DNA from: JBBSZK01 sp964354995
GTDB taxonomy: Archaea > Nanobdellota > Nanobdellia > Pacearchaeales > GW2011-AR1
Direction of reading: 5' to 3'
Assembly (NCBI GenBank): GCA_964354995.1
Contig: CAYHBQ010000018.1
Location: 1-15,586, forward strand
DNA: 15,586 nt
Shown: positions 1 to 6,078 of the stretch, piece by piece
Layout: every line of letters begins with the position of its first letter
Numbering within the stretch: position 1 is the stretch's first letter
Made by a program: the position numbers and the translations under genes
The notes under the pieces: model-generated
The model's input: only the letters and a program-made list of their open reading frames with translations
Told to the model about the DNA's origin: nothing
The model's database searches: none

Positions 1-49
1 GCGACCACCGAGATCTACACTCTTTCCCTACACGACGCTCTTCCGATCT
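1..49 (+). other. Illumina TruSeq universal (P5/read 1) adapter, not genomic
   Basis: The first 49 bases are the 3' portion of the Illumina universal adapter and end in the diagnostic CTCTTCCGATCT. Genomic sequence starts at about base 50. This is library contamination retained at a contig end. It means the true upstream neighbour of the tRNA gene is unknown. Confidence 0.98.
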
Positions 50-75
50 ATAGCGTTTAATTCTCGTTTTGTCAT

Positions 76-149
76 GGGGCTATGGGGTAATCTGGTTAGC
101 CTTCGAGGTTTGGGACTTCGCGATCCCGGTTCAAATCCGGGTAGCCCCA
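76..149 (+). tRNA. tRNA-Pro (anticodon UGG)
   Basis: A complete cloverleaf can be folded by hand. The 7-bp acceptor stem is GGGGCTA (76-82) with TAGCCCC (142-148), followed by discriminator A149. The D arm has G18-G19 at 94-95. The anticodon arm carries TGG at 111-113, with T33 at 110 and G37 at 114, as is usual for proline tRNAs. The T arm is CCCGG/CCGGG around a TTCAAAT loop. The CCA end is not encoded and there is no intron. It reads proline CCA codons, and other CCN by wobble. Its own promoter is probably partly lost, because the adapter begins only 27 bases upstream. Confidence 0.96.
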
Positions 150-160
150 TCGACATAGAA

Positions 161-172
161 CAATTTAAAAAG
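161..172 (+). promoter_or_regulatory. TATA-like box for rpl37ae-rpoP-pfdB operon
   Basis: TTTAAAA (164-170) is centred about 29 bases before the rpl37ae ATG at 196. That is the archaeal TATA distance for a transcript beginning at or a few bases before the start codon. It lies just downstream of the tRNA gene and is the only good box in the gap. Confidence 0.6.
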
Positions 173-195
173 CCAACTAAATAAACGAAAATACG

Positions 196-423
196 ATGGG
201 ATCAAAAACAAAGAAGACGCGACATGGGGGACGATTTAGCAATCGAGCCGGTGTCAGAGTACGAAACCGATTAAATGCAATCGAATCGTTACAACGTAAA
301 AAGCAAATTTGCCCTCACTGCAATCGCCCCGGTGCAAAACGCAAAGCATCCGGTATTTGGAACTGTTCAAAATGCGGTAAGACGTTCGCGAGTCACGCCT
401 ATATTCTCAAAGGACAAGTTTAA
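196..423 (+). CDS. rpl37ae: Large-subunit ribosomal protein eL43 (L37Ae)
   Basis: This 75-residue protein is the archaeal/eukaryotic zinc-ribbon ribosomal protein of the 50S subunit. The N-terminus (MGSKTKKTRHGGRFSNRAG) is basic and typical of the family. The zinc ribbon ligands are C39/C42 (CPHC) and C57/C60 (CSKCG), followed by the conserved aromatic segment. Length is slightly short for the archaeal family but nothing looks missing. It begins a three-gene operon with RNA polymerase subunit P 24 bases downstream. The start fits a leaderless transcript from the box at 164-170. Identification rests on the N-terminal motif and both zinc knuckles and is secure. Confidence 0.95.
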   Translation: MGSKTKKTRHGGRFSNRAGVRVRNRLNAIESLQRKKQICPHCNRPGAKRKASGIWNCSKCGKTFASHAYILKGQV

Positions 424-447
424 AAAGCATCACGTTTCATCATCACC

Positions 448-585
448 ATGGCTCAATACAAATGTTTCAAGTGCGGTAAAGCGCTCACGAGTAAAGTTTT
501 AGAAAAGCGATTTGTTTGTCCCACGTGTAACTCAAAAATTTTCTACAAACCTCGAAAACACATCGTCAAGATTAAAGCGATATGA
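448..585 (+). CDS. rpoP: DNA-directed RNA polymerase subunit P (Rpo12), 45 aa
   Basis: This very small gene encodes MAQYKCFKCGKAL... and ends in VKIKAI. It is the archaeal counterpart of Rpb12, a zinc-binding subunit that helps hold the polymerase assembly platform together. The zinc ligands are C6/C9 (CFKC) and C24/C27 (CPTC). The length and the basic IVKIKAI tail match the family. It starts 24 bases after the rpl37ae stop, and its TGA overlaps the ATG of the prefoldin gene in an ATGA (582-585), so it is translationally coupled to that gene. The rpl37ae-rpoP-pfdB order is common in archaea; some lineages carry the small KEOPS subunit Pcc1 between rpoP and pfdB, and it is absent here. The gene is short enough to be missed by length cut-offs. 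Confidence 0.95.
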   Translation: MAQYKCFKCGKALTSKVLEKRFVCPTCNSKIFYKPRKHIVKIKAI

Positions 586-917
586 CGAGCGAACTTTCTG
601 CAACCGCACAGCGCGAACTACAACTTGTTGAACATACACTTCAGCAGGTTCTTGCGCAAAGACAAACGTTTCAGTTTGAACTAAACGAAGTTACTAATGC
701 GCTCGGAGAGTTAGCACATGCGACAGATGAGGTGTACAAGGTTATGGGAAATATTATGATGCGTGCAGATAAAACGCGCTTGAAGGCTGAACTCGAAGAA
801 CGTAAAAAGTCTTTGGAGTTGCATATGCAAGCCCTTGAGAAACAAGAACAATCTCTTGAGAAGAAAAGCGCCGAGCTTCGTCAGAACCTCGTCGACAAAA
901 ATAAAGATAAAATCTAA
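582..917 (+). CDS. pfdB: Prefoldin subunit beta
   Basis: This 111-residue, almost wholly helical protein is one subunit of the hexameric jellyfish-shaped cytosolic chaperone, which hands unfolded proteins to the group II chaperonin. N- and C-terminal coiled-coil arms (about 8-45 and 65-108, rich in E/K/L/Q) flank the central hairpin signature DEVYKVMGNIMM (49-60), characteristic of beta-type prefoldins. Length is normal for archaea. The start overlaps the rpoP stop by four bases, so it is the last gene of the operon. A separate promoter follows for sepF. Confidence 0.95.
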   Translation: MTSELSATAQRELQLVEHTLQQVLAQRQTFQFELNEVTNALGELAHATDEVYKVMGNIMMRADKTRLKAELEERKKSLELHMQALEKQEQSLEKKSAELRQNLVDKNKDKI

Positions 918-942
918 AAATCTGTGTGCAACCACGATAATG

Positions 943-950
943 TTTAAATA
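943..950 (+). promoter_or_regulatory. TATA box of sepF
   Basis: TTTAAATA is centred 25-26 bases before the sepF ATG at 972. This indicates independent transcription and a leaderless mRNA. Confidence 0.65.
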
Positions 951-971
951 CTGGTCAAAATTATCTCTGCT

Positions 972-1361
972 ATGCCATTCGGTTTAAAGAAGGTGTTCGG
1001 AAAAGATCAAGGTGGAGAGGATTATCTCGAAATTGATGTACACGCCGCACACGAAACAAAAAGCAAGGTGCTTGTTCGCCCCTTTACGCTCAAGCAGTAC
1101 GACGATATTAACGAAATTCTTACTGCGCTTCGCGAAGGCCTGACAATTGCAGTTATTGATATCAAACCTATCAAGACAAAAGATGTTATTGAGCTTAAGC
1201 GAGCCATTGCGAAGATAAAGAAGACGGTGGAAGCCATGGAGGGCTCAATTGCAGGATTTGGAGAGAACGTGATTATCGCAACACCGCAATTTGCAGAAGT
1301 ATTCAAGTCACCCGTCAGCGCCACATCGGGAGCCAAGAAAGACTCTTTAGAGTTCTATTAA
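972..1361 (+). CDS. sepF: Archaeal SepF, FtsZ membrane anchor (cell division)
   Basis: The protein is 129 residues. SepF tethers the FtsZ ring to the membrane at midcell and is found in nearly all archaea that use FtsZ. The N-terminus MPFGLKKVFGK is a short amphipathic membrane-targeting helix. The globular SepF/DUF552 domain spans about residues 32-113, with the hallmarks VLVRPFTLKQYDDINEI, a VIDIKPI strand, and GSIAGFGENVIIATP near the end. The acidic and glycine linker between the two parts is short (11-20). It has its own TATA box and a leaderless start. An FtsZ gene is not in this window, but this protein implies FtsZ-based division. Identification is confident. Confidence 0.92.
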   Translation: MPFGLKKVFGKDQGGEDYLEIDVHAAHETKSKVLVRPFTLKQYDDINEILTALREGLTIAVIDIKPIKTKDVIELKRAIAKIKKTVEAMEGSIAGFGENVIIATPQFAEVFKSPVSATSGAKKDSLEFY

Positions 1362-1387
1362 TCGCATCCTATTATAGTATAGCAATT

Positions 1388-1411
1388 ATTTTGTCTTTAA
1401 CGATCTTTTTT
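1388..1411 (+). terminator. Putative T-rich terminator after sepF
   Basis: Two T-rich patches, TTTTG around 1389-1393 and six Ts at 1406-1411, follow the sepF stop. Archaeal termination typically uses such U-tracts. The second tract also overlaps the stop codon of the convergent gene on the other strand. Confidence 0.4.
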
Positions 1412-1787
1412 ATCTCTGAGCTAAATTAAAGAGTGTTTTAATGGCAACAACCATGGTTGCAGGCACCAAAAGCGCCAGAAGTCCCGCAAGCGTAGCCGAA
1501 ACAATTTGTCCTATTTGAATAGCGCCAAACGAAACGCTTGCAATGCCCTGCTGACCTGCAAAGCTCACAATAACAAGAGAAACGGCCACAAGAAGAAACT
1601 TAGTGCCCACATTATCATCCACGCTTACGGCAAAACCCGCAACTAACCCTAGAAACGCAAGCAATGCCAAGATAATGGGGTTAACCGAATAACCGAAGCT
1701 GAGTATGATTCCCCCCACCGTTGCAAGGACAACGCCAATAAGGAAGGCCCATGCCCCCACGAGGTTTTCACGCGCACGAATAGCCAT
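1410..1787 (-). CDS. Small four-helix membrane protein of unknown function
   Basis: I chose the ATG at 1787, giving 125 residues (MAIRARENLVGAWAFLIGV...). The frame stays open upstream to 2063, but that extension lies inside the divergent surface-protein gene. A strong palindromic TATA box (1806-1817) also sits about 25 bases before 1787, giving a leaderless transcript. The protein is very hydrophobic, with transmembrane segments at about 10-31, 34-54, 61-80 and 86-118. Between them are only short polar loops, including SVDDNVGTK. There are no cysteines or catalytic motifs. Many DPANN and other archaea carry similar small membrane proteins of unknown role; I cannot assign a function. It converges on sepF with 48 bases between stops. 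Confidence 0.75.
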   Translation of the reverse strand: MAIRARENLVGAWAFLIGVVLATVGGIILSFGYSVNPIILALLAFLGLVAGFAVSVDDNVGTKFLLVAVSLVIVSFAGQQGIASVSFGAIQIGQIVSATLAGLLALLVPATMVVAIKTLFNLAQR

Positions 1788-1805
1788 TTCCCCTAAAAGC
1801 ACGTC

Positions 1806-1861
1806 TTTTATATAAAACCTCTGAAAAAACAAAAGTTCGCCATAATCGAAACATTTAAATA
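1806..1861. promoter_or_regulatory. Divergent promoter region
   Basis: Two TATA boxes drive opposite genes. A perfect 12-base palindrome TTTTATATAAAA (1806-1817) is centred 24-25 bases from the minus-strand ATG at 1787. ATTTAAATA (1853-1861) is centred about 34 bases before the plus-strand ATG at 1891, which would leave a leader of roughly 8 bases. Confidence 0.6.
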
Positions 1862-1890
1862 GTGGTGTAATTGGTGAGTTACAACACAAA

Positions 1891-3549
1891 ATGAACGTCG
1901 CAAAAACATTCATTCTTTTCGCGGTTGGTCTTCTCGCAGTTGCACTTATGAGTTCAGCACTTGTAAGCGCCGCACTTAGCTTTACCTCTCCTGGAGATTT
2001 AATGTTAAAACAGAACAGCACAACTACTTCTCTTTCGACAACCGATTTAGGCGATACCACCATTAATTCGCTTATCTTCGTGCCTGCTCAAATTACGGCT
2101 TCAGGCGGTGCATCTCTTACACTCATAGCCTCTCCAACAAGCTTCGTCTTTAACCCTGCAAATCCGAAAACGGTGCAAATTTCTATACAAACTGTTAGTG
2201 GCATATTCCCCTTCGGAACGTACTCTACGACACTTACAGCAAGCGGCACTAACGCAACAGGTCAAGCCGTTAACGCATCAGTGCCTGTGAATTTTATCCA
2301 ATCATTTTGTAAATCAGGTTCTGTAGGCGGAAACTTGTCTCTTGACAAGGTTGACGTTTCAAGTTCTGGTGACGACGACAAGGATTGGAGACTTCTTGAC
2401 ACGATTGATGTCGAAGTTAAAGTGAAGAATATCGGAAGCAACGATATAGACAATGTACAGATAGAACTCGCAGTCTTCGATAGTTCAGGCCAAGACAGAG
2501 TTGGTGACTTGGACTTCCTGAGCAAAGATGACGAACAGGTCGATGTCGGTAATATAAACGACGGGGATAAAGAGACCCATACTTTCCAGTTTAAGGTGCC
2601 CGCAGACTTTGATACAGGCAATTACAGACTCGCAGTAAAAGTATACAGCGATGACGAAGACGAATCGAACGAATGTGACGATAATTCAAATGATTTGAGC
2701 GATACACTATACGAGAAGATAACCGTGGACAATGAAAACGATGATGAAAAGTCCATAGTTGTTGATGATATCCGCTTGCCCGCTCAAGCCACATGTGGAG
2801 AGACAGTAACCGGCACGTTCAAGGTCTACAATATCGGAGATTCAGATCAAGATCAAGTGCTTGTCACGATGAAAAATTCGGAACTAAACTTGAACAAAGA
2901 ATTTGTGATTCGTCAAAATCTCGATAAAGGAGAAGACGACACGCTTGACTTTGCATTTGATGTTCCTTCTAATGTACAGGATGGGACCTATTCTCTTTCA
3001 TTCAGAACGTTTTATGACTATGATGATAACGATGATAGTTACGATCAAGAATCAGCAGACGATTTCACGTCGACATTTACCGTATTGGGATGTCGCCCAA
3101 TTCCAACTGATGAAAATTCGGATGTCTTTATTAACGCGGAACTTGCCTCTGATGCGTTGCCCGGCCAAGAACTAAAGGTAACGGTAACCTTCAGAAACGA
3201 TGGCACTGAAGACGCACGAATTTCTCTTAGCGCAGAAGGGTATGAAAGTTGGGGCGATCTTGCTTCTCTTTCACGACGCTCGTTCACCTTGGGCGCAGGC
3301 GATGAACAAGAAGTTATCTTTACGTTTGACGTGAATGCAGATGTATCAGGAAGCGAATCGTTCCTCATTACGCCCACAATCAACGGTAGGCAAGAGTCAC
3401 AAGAAGTCGAAGTTGATTTCGGAAGCGCTGGAACGGGAAGCGGATTTGACTTCTCAAAAGGAAGCAGCCTCATCTGGATAATCGGAATCATTAACGTCGT
3501 ATTGATTGTACTTATCATTGTAGTTGCAATCAAACTTTCTCGCAGATAA
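1891..3549 (+). CDS. CARDB-like, C-terminally anchored surface (putative S-layer-type) protein
   Basis: The 552-residue exported protein has a signal peptide at about 1-27 (LLAVALMSSALVSA, cleavage near A27/A28). The ectodomain is extracellular and all-beta. The C-terminal transmembrane helix (about 527-547) ends in KLSRR. The ectodomain divides into an N-terminal beta domain (31-137) and three Ig-like modules (about 150-280, 287-400, 410-511). These carry the CARDB/NEW-type signature VKVKNIGSNDIDNVQIEL (177-194) and related strands KVYNIGDSDQDQVLVTM and TVTFRNDGTEDARISL. Loops are strikingly acidic (for example DDEDESNECDDNSND), consistent with calcium binding or a charged surface. Cysteines are few (C140, C262, C302, C401). 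An archaeosortase-family gene follows 34 bases later, so the GSxGTGSGFD-TM-basic tail may be a sorting signal, although no PGF motif is present. Proteins of this kind are often called putative S-layer proteins in DPANN genomes. Confidence 0.82.
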   Translation: MNVAKTFILFAVGLLAVALMSSALVSAALSFTSPGDLMLKQNSTTTSLSTTDLGDTTINSLIFVPAQITASGGASLTLIASPTSFVFNPANPKTVQISIQTVSGIFPFGTYSTTLTASGTNATGQAVNASVPVNFIQSFCKSGSVGGNLSLDKVDVSSSGDDDKDWRLLDTIDVEVKVKNIGSNDIDNVQIELAVFDSSGQDRVGDLDFLSKDDEQVDVGNINDGDKETHTFQFKVPADFDTGNYRLAVKVYSDDEDESNECDDNSNDLSDTLYEKITVDNENDDEKSIVVDDIRLPAQATCGETVTGTFKVYNIGDSDQDQVLVTMKNSELNLNKEFVIRQNLDKGEDDTLDFAFDVPSNVQDGTYSLSFRTFYDYDDNDDSYDQESADDFTSTFTVLGCRPIPTDENSDVFINAELASDALPGQELKVTVTFRNDGTEDARISLSAEGYESWGDLASLSRRSFTLGAGDEQEVIFTFDVNADVSGSESFLITPTINGRQESQEVEVDFGSAGTGSGFDFSKGSSLIWIIGIINVVLIVLIIVVAIKLSRR

Positions 3550-3554
3550 GTAGC

Positions 3555-3562
3555 TTTTTTAA
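3555..3562 (+). promoter_or_regulatory. TTTTTTAA: terminator U-tract and TATA box in one
   Basis: The T-run begins six bases after the upstream TAA stop. It is centred 25-26 bases before the ATG at 3584. It can therefore end the surface-protein transcript and position the start of a leaderless archaeosortase transcript. Confidence 0.5.
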
Positions 3563-3583
3563 CTCGCGATAGTTCATTTCTCG

Positions 3584-4135
3584 ATGGAACGAATTGAAGC
3601 TCTCTCGTTAGCGTTTCGGTATGGTCTACTTCTGGTCGTCGGAGTAGCGAACCTCATTTTAGGAGATAGTGGATTATTTTACGCATTGTTCACGCGAATC
3701 ACCATCGGCCCCGTTTTTTATTTTCTTAATATTATTTATGAAGGCGTAACTGTCTTTGGGGCAGATACGGTTTTTATTGGAGGGTATTATGCGACCATTA
3801 TTCCTGCCTGTGTAGCAGGTTCTGCATATTATCTTTTACTCATTCTCAATATGACAACCCCCATGCCTGTGAAAAAAAGAATCTCCTGCCTCATATTCGT
3901 ATTTGCCCTATTTCTGGTTATGAACATAGCGAGAATCGTGCTTTTTGGAACGTTGCTTTCAAAAGGATATCAATATTTTGACGTTGCGCATCTTGCCATG
4001 TGGTACTTTGGAAGCACTATTTTAGTCGCATTCATATGGTTCTCAGCAATATTTTTATTCAAAATCAAAGAAGCTCCGGTATTCACCGATATGCAGAGAA
4101 TTGTTCGTGATGTGAGGCGCATAGACCGTGCTTGA
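3584..4135 (+). CDS. Exosortase/archaeosortase family transpeptidase
   Basis: This 183-residue integral membrane protein has about five or six hydrophobic segments (10-28, 40-55, 68-90, 99-121, 134-160). Archaeosortases cut C-terminal tripartite signals on surface proteins and transfer the product to a membrane lipid. The family's catalytic residues can be located: C76 in IIPACVAGSAYYLL, R117 in MNIARIVLF, and H136 in FDVAHLAMWYFGS. From memory, Haloferax volcanii ArtA uses C173 and R214; the 41-residue spacing is identical here (C76 to R117). The third position is His, as in exosortases, rather than the Arg of ArtA. It is a compact core-only version, shorter than haloarchaeal ArtA. The likely substrate is the anchored surface protein immediately upstream. 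Its stop overlaps the start of the DedA gene by eight bases, so the two are co-translated. Confidence 0.85.
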   Translation: MERIEALSLAFRYGLLLVVGVANLILGDSGLFYALFTRITIGPVFYFLNIIYEGVTVFGADTVFIGGYYATIIPACVAGSAYYLLLILNMTTPMPVKKRISCLIFVFALFLVMNIARIVLFGTLLSKGYQYFDVAHLAMWYFGSTILVAFIWFSAIFLFKIKEAPVFTDMQRIVRDVRRIDRA

Positions 4136-4751
4136 ATCACTCTTTGATGAGTTTGTGCGGATAGCCCTCGATACTGTGGAAAGTTGGGGCTATATCGGCA
4201 TCGTCTTGCTCATGACCATTGAAAGCACCATTATTCCTTTTCCTGCAGAGCTCATACTTATTCCCGCAGGGGCGCTCGTAGCTGAAGGCAGTTTTGCAGC
4301 TGTCCCCGTACTTGTAGCCGCAATACTCGGGAGCGTACTCGGTGCACTCATTAATTACGCCCTCGCATATCATTTCGGAAGGAGACCTCTGAACGCACTC
4401 ATTCACCGATATGGGAAGTTTCTTTTTATCGACGACAAATCAGTCATAAGAACTGAAAATTATTTTGAACGTCATGGCCATATAACTACGTTCATCGGAA
4501 GATTGGTCCCCGGTATTCGTTCGTTTATATCGCTTCCTGCAGGATTTGCTCGCATGAACGTAGTTGAGTTCTCACTGTTTACAGCACTGGGTGCGGGAAC
4601 ATGGTCGGCCCTCTTAATACTAATAGGGTACATTTTAGGAGACAACTTGGATGTAATCCGTTCGAGACTCGACACGTTAAGCATACTTCTCATAATTATT
4701 TCAGGTATTATCGCGTTTGTATACATAAAAACAAGAAAATCGCAAGCCTAG
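4128..4751 (+). CDS. DedA family membrane protein (SNARE-associated/VTT domain)
   Basis: The protein is 207 residues and starts with GTG at 4128, overlapping the archaeosortase stop. DedA proteins are polytopic membrane proteins; some flip undecaprenyl phosphate or phosphatidylethanolamine-type lipids across the membrane. Family hallmarks are the N-terminal amphipathic entry followed by ESTIIPFPAEL (32-42, conserved acidic residues with proline), GSVLGALINYALAYHFGRR (68-86), and GRLVPGIRSFISLPAG (124-139), the re-entrant loop with the conserved Arg and Pro residues. Helices follow at about 147-170 and 184-200, ending in a basic tail. Coupling to archaeosortase suggests supply of a lipid carrier or anchor for envelope building; this is inference. 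Its TAG stop is shared with the convergent gene. Confidence 0.92.
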   Translation: MLESLFDEFVRIALDTVESWGYIGIVLLMTIESTIIPFPAELILIPAGALVAEGSFAAVPVLVAAILGSVLGALINYALAYHFGRRPLNALIHRYGKFLFIDDKSVIRTENYFERHGHITTFIGRLVPGIRSFISLPAGFARMNVVEFSLFTALGAGTWSALLILIGYILGDNLDVIRSRLDTLSILLIIISGIIAFVYIKTRKSQA

Positions 4752-5401
4752 TTCAACGCGCGCTCGCGCGCCTGTCTGATGATTTCAACTTTTAACTTCT
4801 CAACGGCATCGCGTACGCCGCAATCGGGCCCGATATACACGCGATGACAATTACCTGCAACAGCAACGGCCGTTTCATTGCCTGCATGAAACTCAAATAC
4901 TTCTACGCTATCCGGCTTGCTCTCGCAGGTGATATAGTCTTGATTGGTTTCCTGCGCCTTTGTTTCGTTGGTAATTCCCGAAAATACCGTAATCTGATTT
5001 TGCTTCAAAAAGAGGTTAAAATCAACAACAGAAGAACCTACAAAACGACACGAATCGGGGAAACCATCATCGTACGTGAGGTACACGTAGGGCTTCTCAA
5101 GCAAGAGGGGGTCGCCTTGGATAGTTACATTATTCGTGCGTGGATCAATATGTAAATAGAGGTTATATTGGATAATCTGCCCCGACGGCTTGGTATAGTA
5201 ATAATAATAATGATAAAGTGTATCCCTATCAAATCGCTCACGAGTAAAGCTAAGCCCCTGATAGTCAAACTGATTCAATGATTTAAAATAATAACTCGCA
5301 AGGAAATACAAAATAACAAGTGTCACTCCAAATAGGATTATCTTAACAAGGTCCTTTTCCAGCAATTTCTCCTGTTTCTTTTCTTTTCTTTTGGAAACCA
5401 T
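4748..5401 (-). CDS. Single-pass membrane protein with extracytoplasmic Cys-containing domain, unknown
   Basis: The protein is 217 residues. A very basic N-terminus (KRKEKKQEKLLEK) precedes one transmembrane helix (about 19-38), giving an N-in, C-out topology. The outside part carries FDYQGLSFTRERF, a run of five tyrosines (65-69), and YNLYLHIDPRTNNVTIQG. A C-terminal region follows with C118, C160, C185 and C194, in the pattern YITCES ... AGNCHRVYIGPDC. It ends in a charged helix (EKLKVEIIRQARER). I recall proteins with the same FxYxGLxF/YHYYYY layout in Woesearchaeota-type genomes, but no function. A TATA box at 5425-5430 lies 26 bases before the ATG, so it has its own promoter although the next gene points the same way. 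The C-terminal half resembles the neighbour at 5444-5992. Confidence 0.8.
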   Translation of the reverse strand: MVSKRKEKKQEKLLEKDLVKIILFGVTLVILYFLASYYFKSLNQFDYQGLSFTRERFDRDTLYHYYYYYTKPSGQIIQYNLYLHIDPRTNNVTIQGDPLLLEKPYVYLTYDDGFPDSCRFVGSSVVDFNLFLKQNQITVFSGITNETKAQETNQDYITCESKPDSVEVFEFHAGNETAVAVAGNCHRVYIGPDCGVRDAVEKLKVEIIRQARERALN

Positions 5402-5407
5402 TACTTC

Positions 5408-5430
5408 ATATAAAAAAAAGAGGTTTTAAA
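5408..5430 (-). promoter_or_regulatory. TATA box and U-tract between two tandem minus-strand genes
   Basis: Read on the minus strand, TTTAAA (5425-5430) is centred 26-27 bases before the ATG at 5401. The T-run just after it (5411-5418) could terminate transcripts arriving from the upstream gene. Confidence 0.5.
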
Positions 5431-5443
5431 GGTTATGCAACGC

Positions 5444-5992
5444 CTATATATGTCCTAAAATACGGTATAAAAACGCATCAACCGCAACAATGTCTCCTTC
5501 AATAACTACACACGATTGATTAGTATATACGGCGCGTTGTTCGCCAGGTTTCCATATGATCAAGGTATCTTGACATCCTTTTTCGGGAAGGTCTTGAGTT
5601 CCACAGGATCCATAACACGCTTTCTGCACACGTGTAGCAAACGCCCCGACTACTGACGTCAGCGTCTGGCTAATCGCGTCGCTTTCTGAGGCAAGGTACA
5701 CCGTTACGCCTTGAAATCGAGCCGACGTGATATCTTCAGAGATGCTCACTGTGCGCGCCTCATCGGGCGAGCTCGCAAGTCTAAATCCGCCGCCACCATA
5801 CGGCACGATCCACGAAGACCCATCAAAATAAGGTTCGTTTCCAAGAGTATTCGTAGCAGAATCAGTGCCTATAAGTGAGATGGCATATCCTGCCGTGCTC
5901 CCCAGAAGGATGACAATCATAAACACGCTCAATATAATCTGACGTCGTTTGCGTTGAGCTTCTCGAATATCTGCCGTTTCAATCTGTCGCAT
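5444..5992 (-). CDS. Single-pass membrane protein with extracytoplasmic Cys-rich domain, unknown
   Basis: The frame opens with a GTG at 5998. I prefer the ATG at 5992 (MRQIETADIREAQRKRRQ, 182 residues), because the TATA-like TTTTTAA (6015-6021) is centred exactly 26 bases before it. One transmembrane helix (about 19-41) follows a basic N-terminus. The exported part includes SWIVPYGGGGFRL (about 60-72) and a C-terminal module with C126, C130, C140 and C161. The pattern is CYGSCGTQDLPEKGC, then TLIIWKPG, then NQSCVVIEGD, then AVDAFLYRILG. The final block is one I associate with a conserved DPANN hypothetical family. It resembles the end of the downstream protein (hydrophobic strand, then G-x-E, then a late Cys before V-x-I), so the two may be diverged paralogues. 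Function unknown. Confidence 0.8.
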   Translation of the reverse strand: MRQIETADIREAQRKRRQIILSVFMIVILLGSTAGYAISLIGTDSATNTLGNEPYFDGSSWIVPYGGGGFRLASSPDEARTVSISEDITSARFQGVTVYLASESDAISQTLTSVVGAFATRVQKACYGSCGTQDLPEKGCQDTLIIWKPGEQRAVYTNQSCVVIEGDIVAVDAFLYRILGHI

Positions 5993-6014
5993 AGGCACAG
6001 GTGTATTTCGCGCG

Positions 6015-6021
6015 TTAAAAA
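6015..6021 (-). promoter_or_regulatory. TATA box of the 5444-5992 gene
   Basis: On the minus strand TTTTTAA is centred 26 bases upstream of the ATG at 5992 but only 20 from the GTG at 5998. This favours the ATG as the start of a leaderless message. Confidence 0.5.
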
Positions 6022-6035
6022 GCTTACGCTAAGAG

Positions 6036-6070
6036 ATAAAAAAAGAAGAAAAAGAAAAAAATAAAATTAT
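6036..6070 (-). terminator. Long U-rich terminator of the S-layer gene
   Basis: Immediately after the S-layer stop, the minus strand reads about 35 bases of almost pure pyrimidine with several T-runs of 4-7. This is the most extensive T-tract in the window and suits strong termination of a highly expressed gene. No stable hairpin precedes it. Confidence 0.65.
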
Positions 6071-6078
6071 ATATCGCG

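Noticed and set aside
1788..2063. N-terminal extension of the minus-strand membrane protein beyond 1787
   Set aside because: It would be antisense to the signal peptide of the surface protein, and a TATA box sits just upstream of the 1787 ATG.
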